Source: an uncultured Mucispirillum sp.
GTDB taxonomy: Bacteria > Chrysiogenota > Deferribacteres > Deferribacterales > Mucispirillaceae
NCBI GenBank assembly: GCA_944325215.1
Contig: CALUZC010000009.1
Coordinates: forward strand, 1 to 64,000
Length of the DNA stretch: 64,000 nt
Reading direction: 5' to 3'
Shown: positions 47,222 to 55,212 of the stretch, piece after piece
How the letters are laid out: each line of letters starts with the position of its first letter
Numbering within the stretch: the stretch's first letter is position 1
Notes under the pieces: generated by a model
Seen by the model: only the letters and a program-made list of their open reading frames with translations
What the model was told of the DNA's origin: nothing
Databases searched by the model: none
Translations under genes and position numbers: made by a program

Positions 47222-47611
47222 TTTATGCCATCAAAATGCAGTATCTGTTACCGTTTTAAGCTCTCATGATGGTTTTGTTACTGTGGAGCAGGCTTTAGAA
47301 TGTGCAAACTGTAAAAGCTCATGCTGCTTGCTCAAAAAACAAAATCATTTAATATTAAGACCAATAAAACATATGAAAAAGGAACTACCATAAATATTAT
47401 TATTGATGAAAAATATATGGTGTGCCTTTCCCTGATTTTATATGGGCTGCCTATTTTTATTATGCTAATATCTGCATTTATTACTAATACACTTTTTCAA
47501 AAGGAAATAATAACAGCATTAACTGCACTTTTTTCACTTATTTAATCGTGGGCAATATTAAAATATATATCAAAAAAATTAAATAAAAACCCTGTAATAA
47601 TATTAGATTAA
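47208..47611 (+). pseudogene. Broken RseC-family gene (frameshift plus in-frame stop)
   Basis: Three adjoining pieces make up an RseC-like protein. The first (from ATG 47208) gives VSVTVLSSHDGFVTVEQALE and a Cys cluster CANCKSSCC. At an A6 run near 47333 the reading continues in the -1 frame with TKSFNIKTNKTYEKGTTIN and membrane segments (to TAA 47543-47545). The same frame then continues past that stop as SWAILKYISKKLNKNPVIILD to 47611. RseC proteins have exactly this order: N-terminal strand region, Cys motif, two helices, basic tail. A frameshift and a nonsense codon are therefore both needed to explain it. Its end overlaps the end of ppk. It follows feoA and may have shared its promoter. 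Confidence 0.7.
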
Positions 47612-49624
47612 CCTGTTATTCATAAAATATTCTTGAGAATTAACTGGCTCTTCTTTTTCCTGCCTGATGATTTTTGTAAACTCATCACCCTGTAATATCC
47701 ATGCTTTCATATTGTCCTGCAGAGTTATATCTAAAAATTTATGCAGTGATGACTGTAATGTTTTATCATATATTTCTGTCATTAACTCTACACGCCTGTT
47801 TAAGTTTCTTGGCATCATATCAGCAGAAGCTATAAAATATCTTGGCTCTCCCCCATTTTCAAAATAAAATATTCTAGCGTGCTCTAAAAACCTGCCTACA
47901 ATACTTCTTACTCTTATATTTTCACTAAACCCTTTGCAGCCTGCTTTTAAACCACATATACCACGCACAATTAAATCAATACGCACTCCAGCATTAGATG
48001 CTTCATACATTTTATTAATAACATCTTTATCAATTAACGAGTTCATCTTCATAATAACTCGTGCCTGCCTGCCAGATTTTGCCATTTTTATTTCGTTATC
48101 AAAAAGAGTATATATATTTTCCCTTAAATTAAATGGAGCAACACTTAAACAGTTCCATGACTGCTCATCAGTATAAGCCATAAGGTAGTTAAAAAGCTGA
48201 GCTGCATCTCTGCCTATTTTATCGTTTGATGTTATTAAGTCCACATCAGTATATTGCATAGCAGTATTTTCATTATAGTTGCCTGTTGCAATATGGGTAT
48301 AACGCTTTATTCCGTCTTTTTCACGCCGCACTATTAAAAGGCATTTTGCATGTATTTTAAGCCCTGCAATACCGTAAGTTACAATACAGCCTGCATCTTC
48401 TAAATTTTTTGCCCAGTCTATATTTCTTTCTTCATCAAATCGAGCTTTTAGTTCTACTACAACACTTACCTGCTTGCCACTTTTAGCAGCCTTCACTAAA
48501 GATGCCAGTATGGAAGAATCTCTATTTGTTCTATAAAGTGTCATTTTTATGGCAAGAACATCTTTATCTTCTGCTGCTGTTGCAATAAGCTTTGATACAG
48601 CAGAAAAAGAATAGTATGGTCTGAAAAATAAAATATCCTGCTCTTTTATTTTATTAAATATATCAGAACTTTCAAAGTTGTATGGTATTATAAACTGCTC
48701 ATGATGGCTAAACTGGGCAGATGGAATTAGCGATGATAAATTAAATAAAAATGTTAAATCTATTACACCATCTACATACTGGGTTTCCATATCTTTAAAA
48801 TTTACCATTTTTTGTAAAAATTCTACAATGTATTTTGGTGTATTATGCTCTATTTCAACCCTTGTAACAGCACCTTTTACACGCCTTGAAAGAAAATCTT
48901 TCATAGATAATATTATATCTGCTATTTCTTCTGAACGCATTTCAATATCTGCATTTCTTGTTACTCTAAAAACATTTACAGTTTTCACATTGTAACCACG
49001 AAAAAGTTTTTGGATATGCTTTTTAATTATTTCTTCCACTGTATATATTATACGCTTTGCTCCCTTATGGATAACAAAGTATCTTCTAATATTTTCAGGC
49101 AGCATAATAAGAGAAAAATATTCTCTGCCCTCTTTTTCTAAAGCTGCTATTACTGTCATTCTTTTATTATATATAAAAGGAAATGGGTGTGCAGGGTCCA
49201 ATGTTACTGGGCTTACAACACTCATAATAGCATCTATAAATATATTTTCTGTATCTTCATAATATTCATCTATGATATCTGGGTTAAAAAAACAGTTATG
49301 TTTTTCAAGTTCCTGCCGCAGCTGCATAAATATATTCTGCTGTTTTTCTATTAATCTTTTTGTCTGGTGGCTGATAGATATAATCTGCTCTTCTGGTGTA
49401 TAGCCTGCAATATCTGTTTTTTCATAACCTGCACTAATCTGCTCAATAAGCCCAGCTACACGCACCATAAAAAATTCGTCCATATTAGATGAAAATATGG
49501 CAGTGAACTTTAAACGCTCCATTAGTGGATTATGTATATCTAATGCTTCTGTAAGCACTCTCTCATTAAATGAAAGCCAGCTTAATTCACGGCTGATGTA
49601 GTATTCTTTCTTGTTGTGGTCCAT
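47603..49624 (-). CDS. ppk1: Polyphosphate kinase
   Basis: A 673-residue PPK1 that makes polyphosphate from ATP. The N-terminal domain begins RELSWLSFNERVLTEA (about 13-28) with FFMVRVAGL next. The two phospholipase-D-like catalytic halves carry IKMTLYRTNRDSSI (about 365-378), the autophosphorylated His region LKIHAKCLL (about 431-439), and ATGNYNENTA. The C-terminal IDLIVRGICGLKAG and SRIVGRFLEHARIF-type regions are intact. It is the last gene of the ppx / ppx-like / ppk unit, 12 bases after the degenerate ppx. Confidence 0.94.
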   Translation of the reverse strand: MDHNKKEYYISRELSWLSFNERVLTEALDIHNPLMERLKFTAIFSSNMDEFFMVRVAGLIEQISAGYEKTDIAGYTPEEQIISISHQTKRLIEKQQNIFMQLRQELEKHNCFFNPDIIDEYYEDTENIFIDAIMSVVSPVTLDPAHPFPFIYNKRMTVIAALEKEGREYFSLIMLPENIRRYFVIHKGAKRIIYTVEEIIKKHIQKLFRGYNVKTVNVFRVTRNADIEMRSEEIADIILSMKDFLSRRVKGAVTRVEIEHNTPKYIVEFLQKMVNFKDMETQYVDGVIDLTFLFNLSSLIPSAQFSHHEQFIIPYNFESSDIFNKIKEQDILFFRPYYSFSAVSKLIATAAEDKDVLAIKMTLYRTNRDSSILASLVKAAKSGKQVSVVVELKARFDEERNIDWAKNLEDAGCIVTYGIAGLKIHAKCLLIVRREKDGIKRYTHIATGNYNENTAMQYTDVDLITSNDKIGRDAAQLFNYLMAYTDEQSWNCLSVAPFNLRENIYTLFDNEIKMAKSGRQARVIMKMNSLIDKDVINKMYEASNAGVRIDLIVRGICGLKAGCKGFSENIRVRSIVGRFLEHARIFYFENGGEPRYFIASADMMPRNLNRRVELMTEIYDKTLQSSLHKFLDITLQDNMKAWILQGDEFTKIIRQEKEEPVNSQEYFMNNRLI

Positions 49625-49636
49625 AATATCACCTAA

Positions 49637-51148
49637 TTAATCATATATCATATTAGTTCTTATATCTATAGGTATGCCAAAAGTTTCTTCAAATGTATGT
49701 TTTATTTTATCAAATGTAAAAAGCTCTACAAAAGGCTCTTTCCTTACCTGTGCATTGATTAATATTATATTATCGTTTTGGATTATATCTATATCATCTA
49801 TTAACCCACTTTTACTGCCATCTAAAGCATAAGCCATACGTAAAATACAGGCAAGTTTATTTACTACTAACCTTTCATCAGGTGATAAAGTTTGCGACTC
49901 TTTTTTTTCATCACTTGTTTTATTAATATCCATACTATTTATAACACATGCTGTCATCTGTATATCCTTACTGCTCCAGCCGGGAATATTTATAGATTTT
50001 ATTATGTAGTATGAGTTATATGTAACATTTCTTGGGTCAATATAGCCACCAACTTGATACAAAAGAGATGCAGTCTCTAGTATGTCATACTTGGATTTAT
50101 CTAAAGAGTGTAAATCACAAAATTCATTAAACAGCTTTTTAGCAAATTTTGATACTCGCTTTGCATGTGCTATATTTATGTTAAAACGTTTTCCAAAGGC
50201 AAGTATAGTCTGTTTTATACGTTTTTGATAATTTTTATCCTTTAATAAACCAGCATAAAAATAAGTAAGTGTTGATGGAAAATCAACAGGGGAAAAATGA
50301 AACCTGTCTGCCCCAGTGTATTTTAATAAATGGATATATGTGCATAATGTTGGAACTAACACTTCTGCCTCATCATCTCTTAAAGATAATTCTTCCACAA
50401 TATCCTGTTTTGTATATGCTCTTATTTTCATGTATAGCTTTTCTAAATCATCTCTTAATATAAAATCATCGCTTGGCTTAAATATTCTAAGCATCATATT
50501 AATGGAACTGCCACTGCCTACTAAATTTTTTACTTTTACATTGTGTATTGTGCCTGCCACAGTGGATACCATATTTTCAGCATACTGGTCAAATGCTCTG
50601 TGCCTTTTTGATGGTGCAATATGACGAAACATTTGACGAAGACGCAGACTGCCATATGGTAATGCTCCAGAATAGAGTATATTATCGCCTTTTGTAACAG
50701 ATAGTGTTACATTACCACTGGCAATATTTGCAAAAACTACACCATGTTTTTCCATATTATCAAAGTTTGCAACTGAAAGTTTAGCTGCTAGATATTTAAT
50801 ATATACTTCTTCTGATGGCTCTAGTATTATTATATCTATCCCTGCATGGATTTTTACATAATCTATAAAAAAATCTTTATTTAATGCTTCTCGAACACCA
50901 CTTGTGCATACTGCCTTGTATTCCTTTATGCCGTATTCTACTAATTTATTTCTAAAACCACACAATATCTCTGTTGCCTGCTTTACATGCTCCAAAGAGA
51001 TATAGCCTTGTGAGAAAGTATCCACCCCAAGACGCAGGGGCTTTATAAGGTAATCTATTTCTTTTACTCCCCTGTTACTTACTTCTGATACCGACATGCG
51101 AAAGGCACTGGCACCAATATTAATTATACCATACAGATAAGTTTTCAT
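49637..51148 (-). CDS. Ppx/GppA-like protein with lost catalytic motifs (probable pseudoenzyme)
   Basis: A 503-residue homologue of the neighbouring Ppx/GppA protein with the same architecture: ASKHA phosphatase half (1-300) and HD-like half (310-500). The key motifs are altered. The first phosphate loop, DIGSNS in the neighbour, is NIGASA here. The glycine loop GGGSTE is ASGNVT. The HD site LHDTG is LYQVG. It should therefore not hydrolyse polyphosphate or (p)ppGpp. It lies two bases after the active gene and 12 before ppk, so it may be a regulatory subunit. The reading frame is intact and full length, unlike a simple dying gene. Confidence 0.8.
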   Translation of the reverse strand: MKTYLYGIINIGASAFRMSVSEVSNRGVKEIDYLIKPLRLGVDTFSQGYISLEHVKQATEILCGFRNKLVEYGIKEYKAVCTSGVREALNKDFFIDYVKIHAGIDIIILEPSEEVYIKYLAAKLSVANFDNMEKHGVVFANIASGNVTLSVTKGDNILYSGALPYGSLRLRQMFRHIAPSKRHRAFDQYAENMVSTVAGTIHNVKVKNLVGSGSSINMMLRIFKPSDDFILRDDLEKLYMKIRAYTKQDIVEELSLRDDEAEVLVPTLCTYIHLLKYTGADRFHFSPVDFPSTLTYFYAGLLKDKNYQKRIKQTILAFGKRFNINIAHAKRVSKFAKKLFNEFCDLHSLDKSKYDILETASLLYQVGGYIDPRNVTYNSYYIIKSINIPGWSSKDIQMTACVINSMDINKTSDEKKESQTLSPDERLVVNKLACILRMAYALDGSKSGLIDDIDIIQNDNIILINAQVRKEPFVELFTFDKIKHTFEETFGIPIDIRTNMIYD

Positions 51149-51150
51149 AC

Positions 51151-52677
51151 TTATATAAGCTCCGCACTCATACCTGTTATTTTTTCAAGCAGGTCTTTTT
51201 TCTTATCAAAACCTGCCTTTTCCATTTCTATATTATAGTTTTTATCTACTTCAAGATTAAAGTTTATGTGGTTATCTATCACTTCTATATTTATATCTTT
51301 TATTACTTGGGAATGAGTTCTATCAAGCCCATCTGCAATACGTAATATGCTTGCTAGTTTTGATACTTTCTCCCTTGCTTTGCTGGATAGTGCTGCATAG
51401 TTTTCATGACCTAATTTTGGCATAGAACGCCTGTGATACCGTGCCACATTTGCAATTACTGCTATCTCATCATCATTAAAACCGGGAAGCTCTGTATTCA
51501 TTATTAAATAATATGAGTGCTTATGATGTTTTGAATAGGCAATATGTGTTCCTGTATCATGAAGCATAGAGGCAGCTTCTAAAAGTTTATAGTCCCCATC
51601 ATCAAGAGATAATATATTTTTAAGCTTTTCAAATAATATTTTAGAAAGCCTTGTAACCTGCTCTGCATGTTTTTCATCAAAAAAGTATTTTTTACCAGTT
51701 TCAATAAGCCTTGCATAAGCTACATCAGTATTGCCACCTTGAAACATAAGCTCTATACCCATTTTATTCATTACATCTATTGTAAGCCCTGCACGAAGCC
51801 CACCAGAAAGAGTGTAAAACCCGTCAAGTGAATATCTTTTTATAAGCAGATTTACAAGGATAGATGCACTTAATATAATATCGGCCCTTGTTGGCTCAAT
51901 ACCTGATATTTTAAGACGTTCTTCTAAACGCTTGCCTGAAATCTCATTGAAAAAATGCTTGGAAAAAACACTGTCTACAAACTTAACAGCAGCATCTGAA
52001 AAATTCTGACGTTTATTATATATGGCTGAAATGTTGTTTATTGTGCCACCAGAACATATTAATTTTGTTACTTTTGCATTAGGAAGTATGATATCCAGCG
52101 TTTCTGTTAAATACTGCCTAAGTGCTTTTATTTGAGACTGGGTTGGAATATCGCCCTGTAAGTATTCATAGTTTAATTTAGAGCAGCCAAGTGGAGTGCT
52201 TTCAGATGTTATAAGGCAGCCTTTTTCTGCATAGCTGAACTCTGTGCTGCCACCACCCATATCTACAAGCAGTACATTGCAATCATTCATTTGGAAATAA
52301 TATGATGCTGCCAAATACATAAGGCGTGCTTCTTCTTTACCTGATATTATTTCAATATCTATGCCTGTTTTTTCTTTAATATAGTCTGCTACTTCCTGCC
52401 CGTTGGAAGCTTCACGAAAGGAAGCAGTGGCAACAGCTCGGCACATTTCCACATTTTCACTATCCATTATGGTTTTTATGTTTGTAAGCACCTGTAAGAG
52501 AGTATCTATGGCTTCTTCTGAAAATTTACCTGTTTTATATACATTATCACCAATGCGTACAGTGGCTTTATGGTCGTTTACCACTTTATATGTTCTATCT
52601 ATTACCCTTGCCACCTGCAAACGTATGGAGTTACTGCCTATATCTATTACAGCAATAGTCTTATGATTATTTTCCAT
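51151..52677 (-). CDS. ppx: Ppx/GppA exopolyphosphatase with HD domain
   Basis: About 508 residues from the ATG at 52677, preceded by AAGGGGGC; a longer frame to 52716 runs through the promoter and is rejected. The first half has the ASKHA phosphatase motifs IDIGSNSIRLQV (about 9-20), EEARLMYLA, LVDMGGGSTEF and ICSGGTINNI. The C-terminal half has the HD-type site AASMLHDTGTHIAYSKHHKHSYYLI. It removes terminal phosphates from polyphosphate or hydrolyses pppGpp. It opens the operon with the degenerate paralogue and ppk, so synthesis and breakdown of polyphosphate are co-expressed. Confidence 0.92.
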   Translation of the reverse strand: MENNHKTIAVIDIGSNSIRLQVARVIDRTYKVVNDHKATVRIGDNVYKTGKFSEEAIDTLLQVLTNIKTIMDSENVEMCRAVATASFREASNGQEVADYIKEKTGIDIEIISGKEEARLMYLAASYYFQMNDCNVLLVDMGGGSTEFSYAEKGCLITSESTPLGCSKLNYEYLQGDIPTQSQIKALRQYLTETLDIILPNAKVTKLICSGGTINNISAIYNKRQNFSDAAVKFVDSVFSKHFFNEISGKRLEERLKISGIEPTRADIILSASILVNLLIKRYSLDGFYTLSGGLRAGLTIDVMNKMGIELMFQGGNTDVAYARLIETGKKYFFDEKHAEQVTRLSKILFEKLKNILSLDDGDYKLLEAASMLHDTGTHIAYSKHHKHSYYLIMNTELPGFNDDEIAVIANVARYHRRSMPKLGHENYAALSSKAREKVSKLASILRIADGLDRTHSQVIKDINIEVIDNHINFNLEVDKNYNIEMEKAGFDKKKDLLEKITGMSAELI

Positions 52678-52706
52678 AAAAGCCCCCTTGTAATGCTTAT
52701 AAGGGT

Positions 52707-52735
52707 AGTATATCACAGGAAATATAAGTTGTCAA
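52707..52735 (-). promoter_or_regulatory. Promoter of the ppx-ppk operon
   Basis: On the minus strand TTGACA (52735-52730) and TATACT (52712-52707) with a 17-base spacer, close to consensus. It fixes the ppx start downstream at 52677. No clear Pho box is seen. Confidence 0.75.
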
Positions 52736-52773
52736 AGTAGAGTAGGTAAAAGAAATGATTTTACAAGTTAGTA

Positions 52774-52812
52774 TTGATTTTTTTTAATTATTATATATAC
52801 TAAATGTATATA
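52774..52812 (+). promoter_or_regulatory. vapBC promoter with overlapping operator dyad
   Basis: TTGATT (52774-52779) and TATACT (52796-52801) are 16 bases apart. A perfect 7-bp dyad, TATATAC (52794-52800) and GTATATA (52806-52812), covers the -10 box. VapBC complexes repress their own promoters by binding such sites. Confidence 0.6.
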
Positions 52813-52824
52813 CAAGGTGATAAA

Positions 52825-53145
52825 ATGAAACACAATAAAATGCAGAAAACAGGGAAATTATTAAAATCTGAAATAAAACCAAAAGTGCGTGATATTAAAA
52901 ATGGAAGTGTAGTAAAATATGCTAAAGTATTTAATAATGGTGGTTCGCAGGCTGTAAGAATTCCAGCAGAATATAAATTTGACAGTAGTGTAAAAGAAGT
53001 AATAATAGAGAAAAAAAATGACTGTATTATTATACAAGCAGTGCAGCCATCATATGATAATTTAATAAAAGCGGTGAATAATTTTTCTGATGATTTTATG
53101 AGTGAAAGAGTTCAACCAAAATTAGAAACAAGAGATTTATTTTAG
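52825..53145 (+). CDS. vapB: VapB-type antitoxin, AbrB/SpoVT fold
   Basis: About 106 residues from the ATG at 52825, which has AAGGTG just before it; an upstream ATG at 52804 lies in the promoter dyad and is unlikely. The DNA-binding swapped-hairpin reads KVFNNGGSQAVRIPAEYKFD (about 31-50), the MazE/VapB pattern, followed by EVIIEKKNDCIIIQ. The extra basic N-terminus is longer than usual. The C-terminal tail would wrap the VapC toxin encoded 12 bases downstream. Confidence 0.88.
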   Translation: MKHNKMQKTGKLLKSEIKPKVRDIKNGSVVKYAKVFNNGGSQAVRIPAEYKFDSSVKEVIIEKKNDCIIIQAVQPSYDNLIKAVNNFSDDFMSERVQPKLETRDLF

Positions 53146-53157
53146 GGATTTATTTTA

Positions 53158-53556
53158 ATGAAATATATGCTTGATACAAATACATGTATATTTATTATCA
53201 AACAAGATGAAAATGTATTGCATCATTTAAAAAATATTGATTTTAAAGAAATATGTATATCATCTATCACATTAGCAGAACTAGAATTTGGAGTAGCAAA
53301 AGGACAGCATATTGAGAAAAACACAAAAGCATTAAAAAGTTTTATTTCTAATTTTCAAGTATTATCTTTTGATGAAAATGCATCTAATGAATATGGTAAA
53401 ATAAGGGCATATTTAGAAAATAACGGCAATAAAATTGGTGCTATGGATATGCTTATAGCAGCACATGCAAAAAGTGAAAACCTCATATTAGTTACTAATA
53501 ATACAAGAGAATTTAATAGAGTTGACGGCTTACATATACAAGACTGGAAAAGCTAA
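53158..53556 (+). CDS. vapC: VapC toxin, PIN-domain ribonuclease
   Basis: A 132-residue toxin of the VapC/MvpA type. Acidic residues of the PIN site are Asp6 (YMLDTNTC), Glu41 (TLAELEFG) and the Asp of GAMDMLIAAHA (about 97), with VTNNTREFNRV closing the site. VapC toxins cleave tRNA or rRNA when freed from VapB. It follows vapB by 12 bases. It ends before the island's six-gene operon, with the remnant of another gene between. Confidence 0.93.
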   Translation: MKYMLDTNTCIFIIKQDENVLHHLKNIDFKEICISSITLAELEFGVAKGQHIEKNTKALKSFISNFQVLSFDENASNEYGKIRAYLENNGNKIGAMDMLIAAHAKSENLILVTNNTREFNRVDGLHIQDWKS

Positions 53557-53559
53557 ATA

Positions 53560-53700
53560 TCATATTGCCACAAGCTTTTGGGTATCTTTTATAAATTTTG
53601 CTGGTATAGGAAAATCTAACTCCCAAATTATACTCATAGGTTTAGATCCTTCATGATTTAAATAATTTGCTGTTCCTAGGAATGTGTAAAATAATTTATT
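53560..53700 (-). pseudogene. Remnant of a DUF3427-type helicase/restriction gene (C-terminal end only)
   Basis: A minus-strand stretch ending at a stop codon at 53560 encodes YTFLGTANYLNHEGSKPMSI, then IWELDFPIPAKFIKDTQK and a few more residues. As I recall the family, this resembles the last 40 residues of DUF3427 proteins (a fold found after SF2 helicases and PLD nucleases in defence loci). Upstream of it only AT-rich, hydrophobic nonsense remains, so the rest of the gene is gone. It lies between vapC and the six-gene operon promoter. The family assignment is from memory and moderate. Confidence 0.5.
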
Positions 53701-53728
53701 TGACAATATAATGTAAATACTGTAAAAT
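53700..53728 (+). promoter_or_regulatory. Strong promoter of the six-gene defence operon
   Basis: TTGACA at 53700-53705 and TAAAAT at 53723-53728 with a 17-base spacer. The leader would be about 23 bases. No other good promoter is seen within the tightly packed operon. Confidence 0.7.
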
Positions 53729-53757
53729 AACATCATATATAAGTTACGGATAATAAA

Positions 53758-55212
53758 ATGAAACATGAGACATTAATACCTTCTGCCCCAATTCTTATTG
53801 AATCTACAAGATCTATTGGATATTCCTTTGAAACTGCTGTAGCTGATGTAGTTGACAACAGCATTAGTAAACATGCAGATAATATTTTTATATATTTTGA
53901 CTCAAATATACCACAGTATCTAGTGATTTTGGATGATGGATGTGGCATGGATAGTAATGAATTGATAGAGGCCATGAAATATGGCAGTAAAAGTTCTATA
54001 GAAGAAAGAGAAATTGATGATCTTGGCAGGTTTGGGCTTGGATTAAAGATGGCTTCATTATCACAGTGTAGAAAATTAACTGTTATTAGTAAAAAATATA
54101 ATGAAATTAGTGGTGCTGTATGGGATTTAGACCATATTATTTTTACTAATAATTGGGAATTAATTCTTCTTGAGGAAGATGAAATCAGGCAAATTAGATA
54201 TTTTAATAAACTTGACAGCTTTAAAAGTGGTACGCTTGTATTATGGGAGAACTTTGACAGAATAGCAAAAGAAGAAGCAAATCATCAAAAGATATTTGAT
54301 GGCAAAATAACATTAACACGTGAACATTTATCACTTGTATTCCACAGATATATTTCTGAAAATAATATTAATATATATTTTAACAATGATATAATCCAAC
54401 CAACTGATCCTTTTTTTACTCATCATAGTGCAACTCAAAAATTAGAGGAAGAAAACAGAATAGTAAATGGCAATGTAATTAAAATTAGACCATATATATT
54501 ACCTTATATTTCTAAGCTAAAAACAGAAGAAAGAAATCAAATATATGGTAAAAAAGGTATAAAACTAAATCAAGGATTTTACATATACAGGAATAAGCGT
54601 TTAATCATATGGGGAACATGGTTTAGGCTAACTACATATAATGAATTAAAGCAGCTTGCTAGAATTCGTATAGATATTCCAAATACAATGGATTCTTTAT
54701 GGGAAATAGATATAAAAAAATCTACAGCTTCGCTGCCTGAAAGTATTAAAAATGAATTAAAAATTATTGTGAAAAAATCAATATTTCGCAGTGAAAATGT
54801 ATATAAATACAGGGGTAGAAATATAAAGCATGACAATATTACACACCTTTGGAATATTGTAGAAGAAAGAGATAAAAAAATTAGATATACTATTAATAAG
54901 GATCATAATCTATATAAATCAGTATTTGAACATTTGGATGATGAAGGTAAAGATATTTTTCAAACTTTTGTTGAAAGTATAGAAAGTTTTTTCCCATATA
55001 AAGATGTGTATGTACGACTTTCCAAAGAGCAGGAGTGTATTGAGACAAACTCTATAGAAGATGATAAAATATATAGAGCTTGTAGAGATTATATAGAAAC
55101 AATAACTGCAGATGAAAAACTAGAATTTCTTAATAATTTAGAAAAAAATGAATTAATCATGCATCGTAATGATATAATTAATAAGCTAAAAGAGGATTTT
55201 AAAGATGAATAA
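53758..55212 (+). CDS. GHKL ATPase of the MORC/MutL-like class, defence operon gene 1
   Basis: A 484-residue ATPase. The N box is AVADVVDNSISKHA (about 27-40), in which the usual catalytic Glu is Asp30. DDGCGM (59-64) is the G1 box and GRFGLGLKMAS (90-100) the G2 box. A transducer-like S5 region follows to about 350 (IYRNKRLIIWGTW). The last 130 residues are helical and charged. This architecture matches bacterial relatives of eukaryotic MORC and of MutL, reported with Z1, AIPR and methylase genes in predicted restriction systems. A nuclease or methylase partner would be controlled by ATP-driven clamping. It overlaps the next gene by eight bases. Confidence 0.85.
   Translation: MKHETLIPSAPILIESTRSIGYSFETAVADVVDNSISKHADNIFIYFDSNIPQYLVILDDGCGMDSNELIEAMKYGSKSSIEEREIDDLGRFGLGLKMASLSQCRKLTVISKKYNEISGAVWDLDHIIFTNNWELILLEEDEIRQIRYFNKLDSFKSGTLVLWENFDRIAKEEANHQKIFDGKITLTREHLSLVFHRYISENNINIYFNNDIIQPTDPFFTHHSATQKLEEENRIVNGNVIKIRPYILPYISKLKTEERNQIYGKKGIKLNQGFYIYRNKRLIIWGTWFRLTTYNELKQLARIRIDIPNTMDSLWEIDIKKSTASLPESIKNELKIIVKKSIFRSENVYKYRGRNIKHDNITHLWNIVEERDKKIRYTINKDHNLYKSVFEHLDDEGKDIFQTFVESIESFFPYKDVYVRLSKEQECIETNSIEDDKIYRACRDYIETITADEKLEFLNNLEKNELIMHRNDIINKLKEDFKDE

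Noticed and set aside
47320-47345. Programmed -1 frameshift at the A6 run in the rseC-like gene
   Set aside because: The run is not in the standard X XXY YYZ register for the first frame, no downstream stem-loop is evident, and a further in-frame stop breaks the rebuilt protein, so decay is the simpler explanation.
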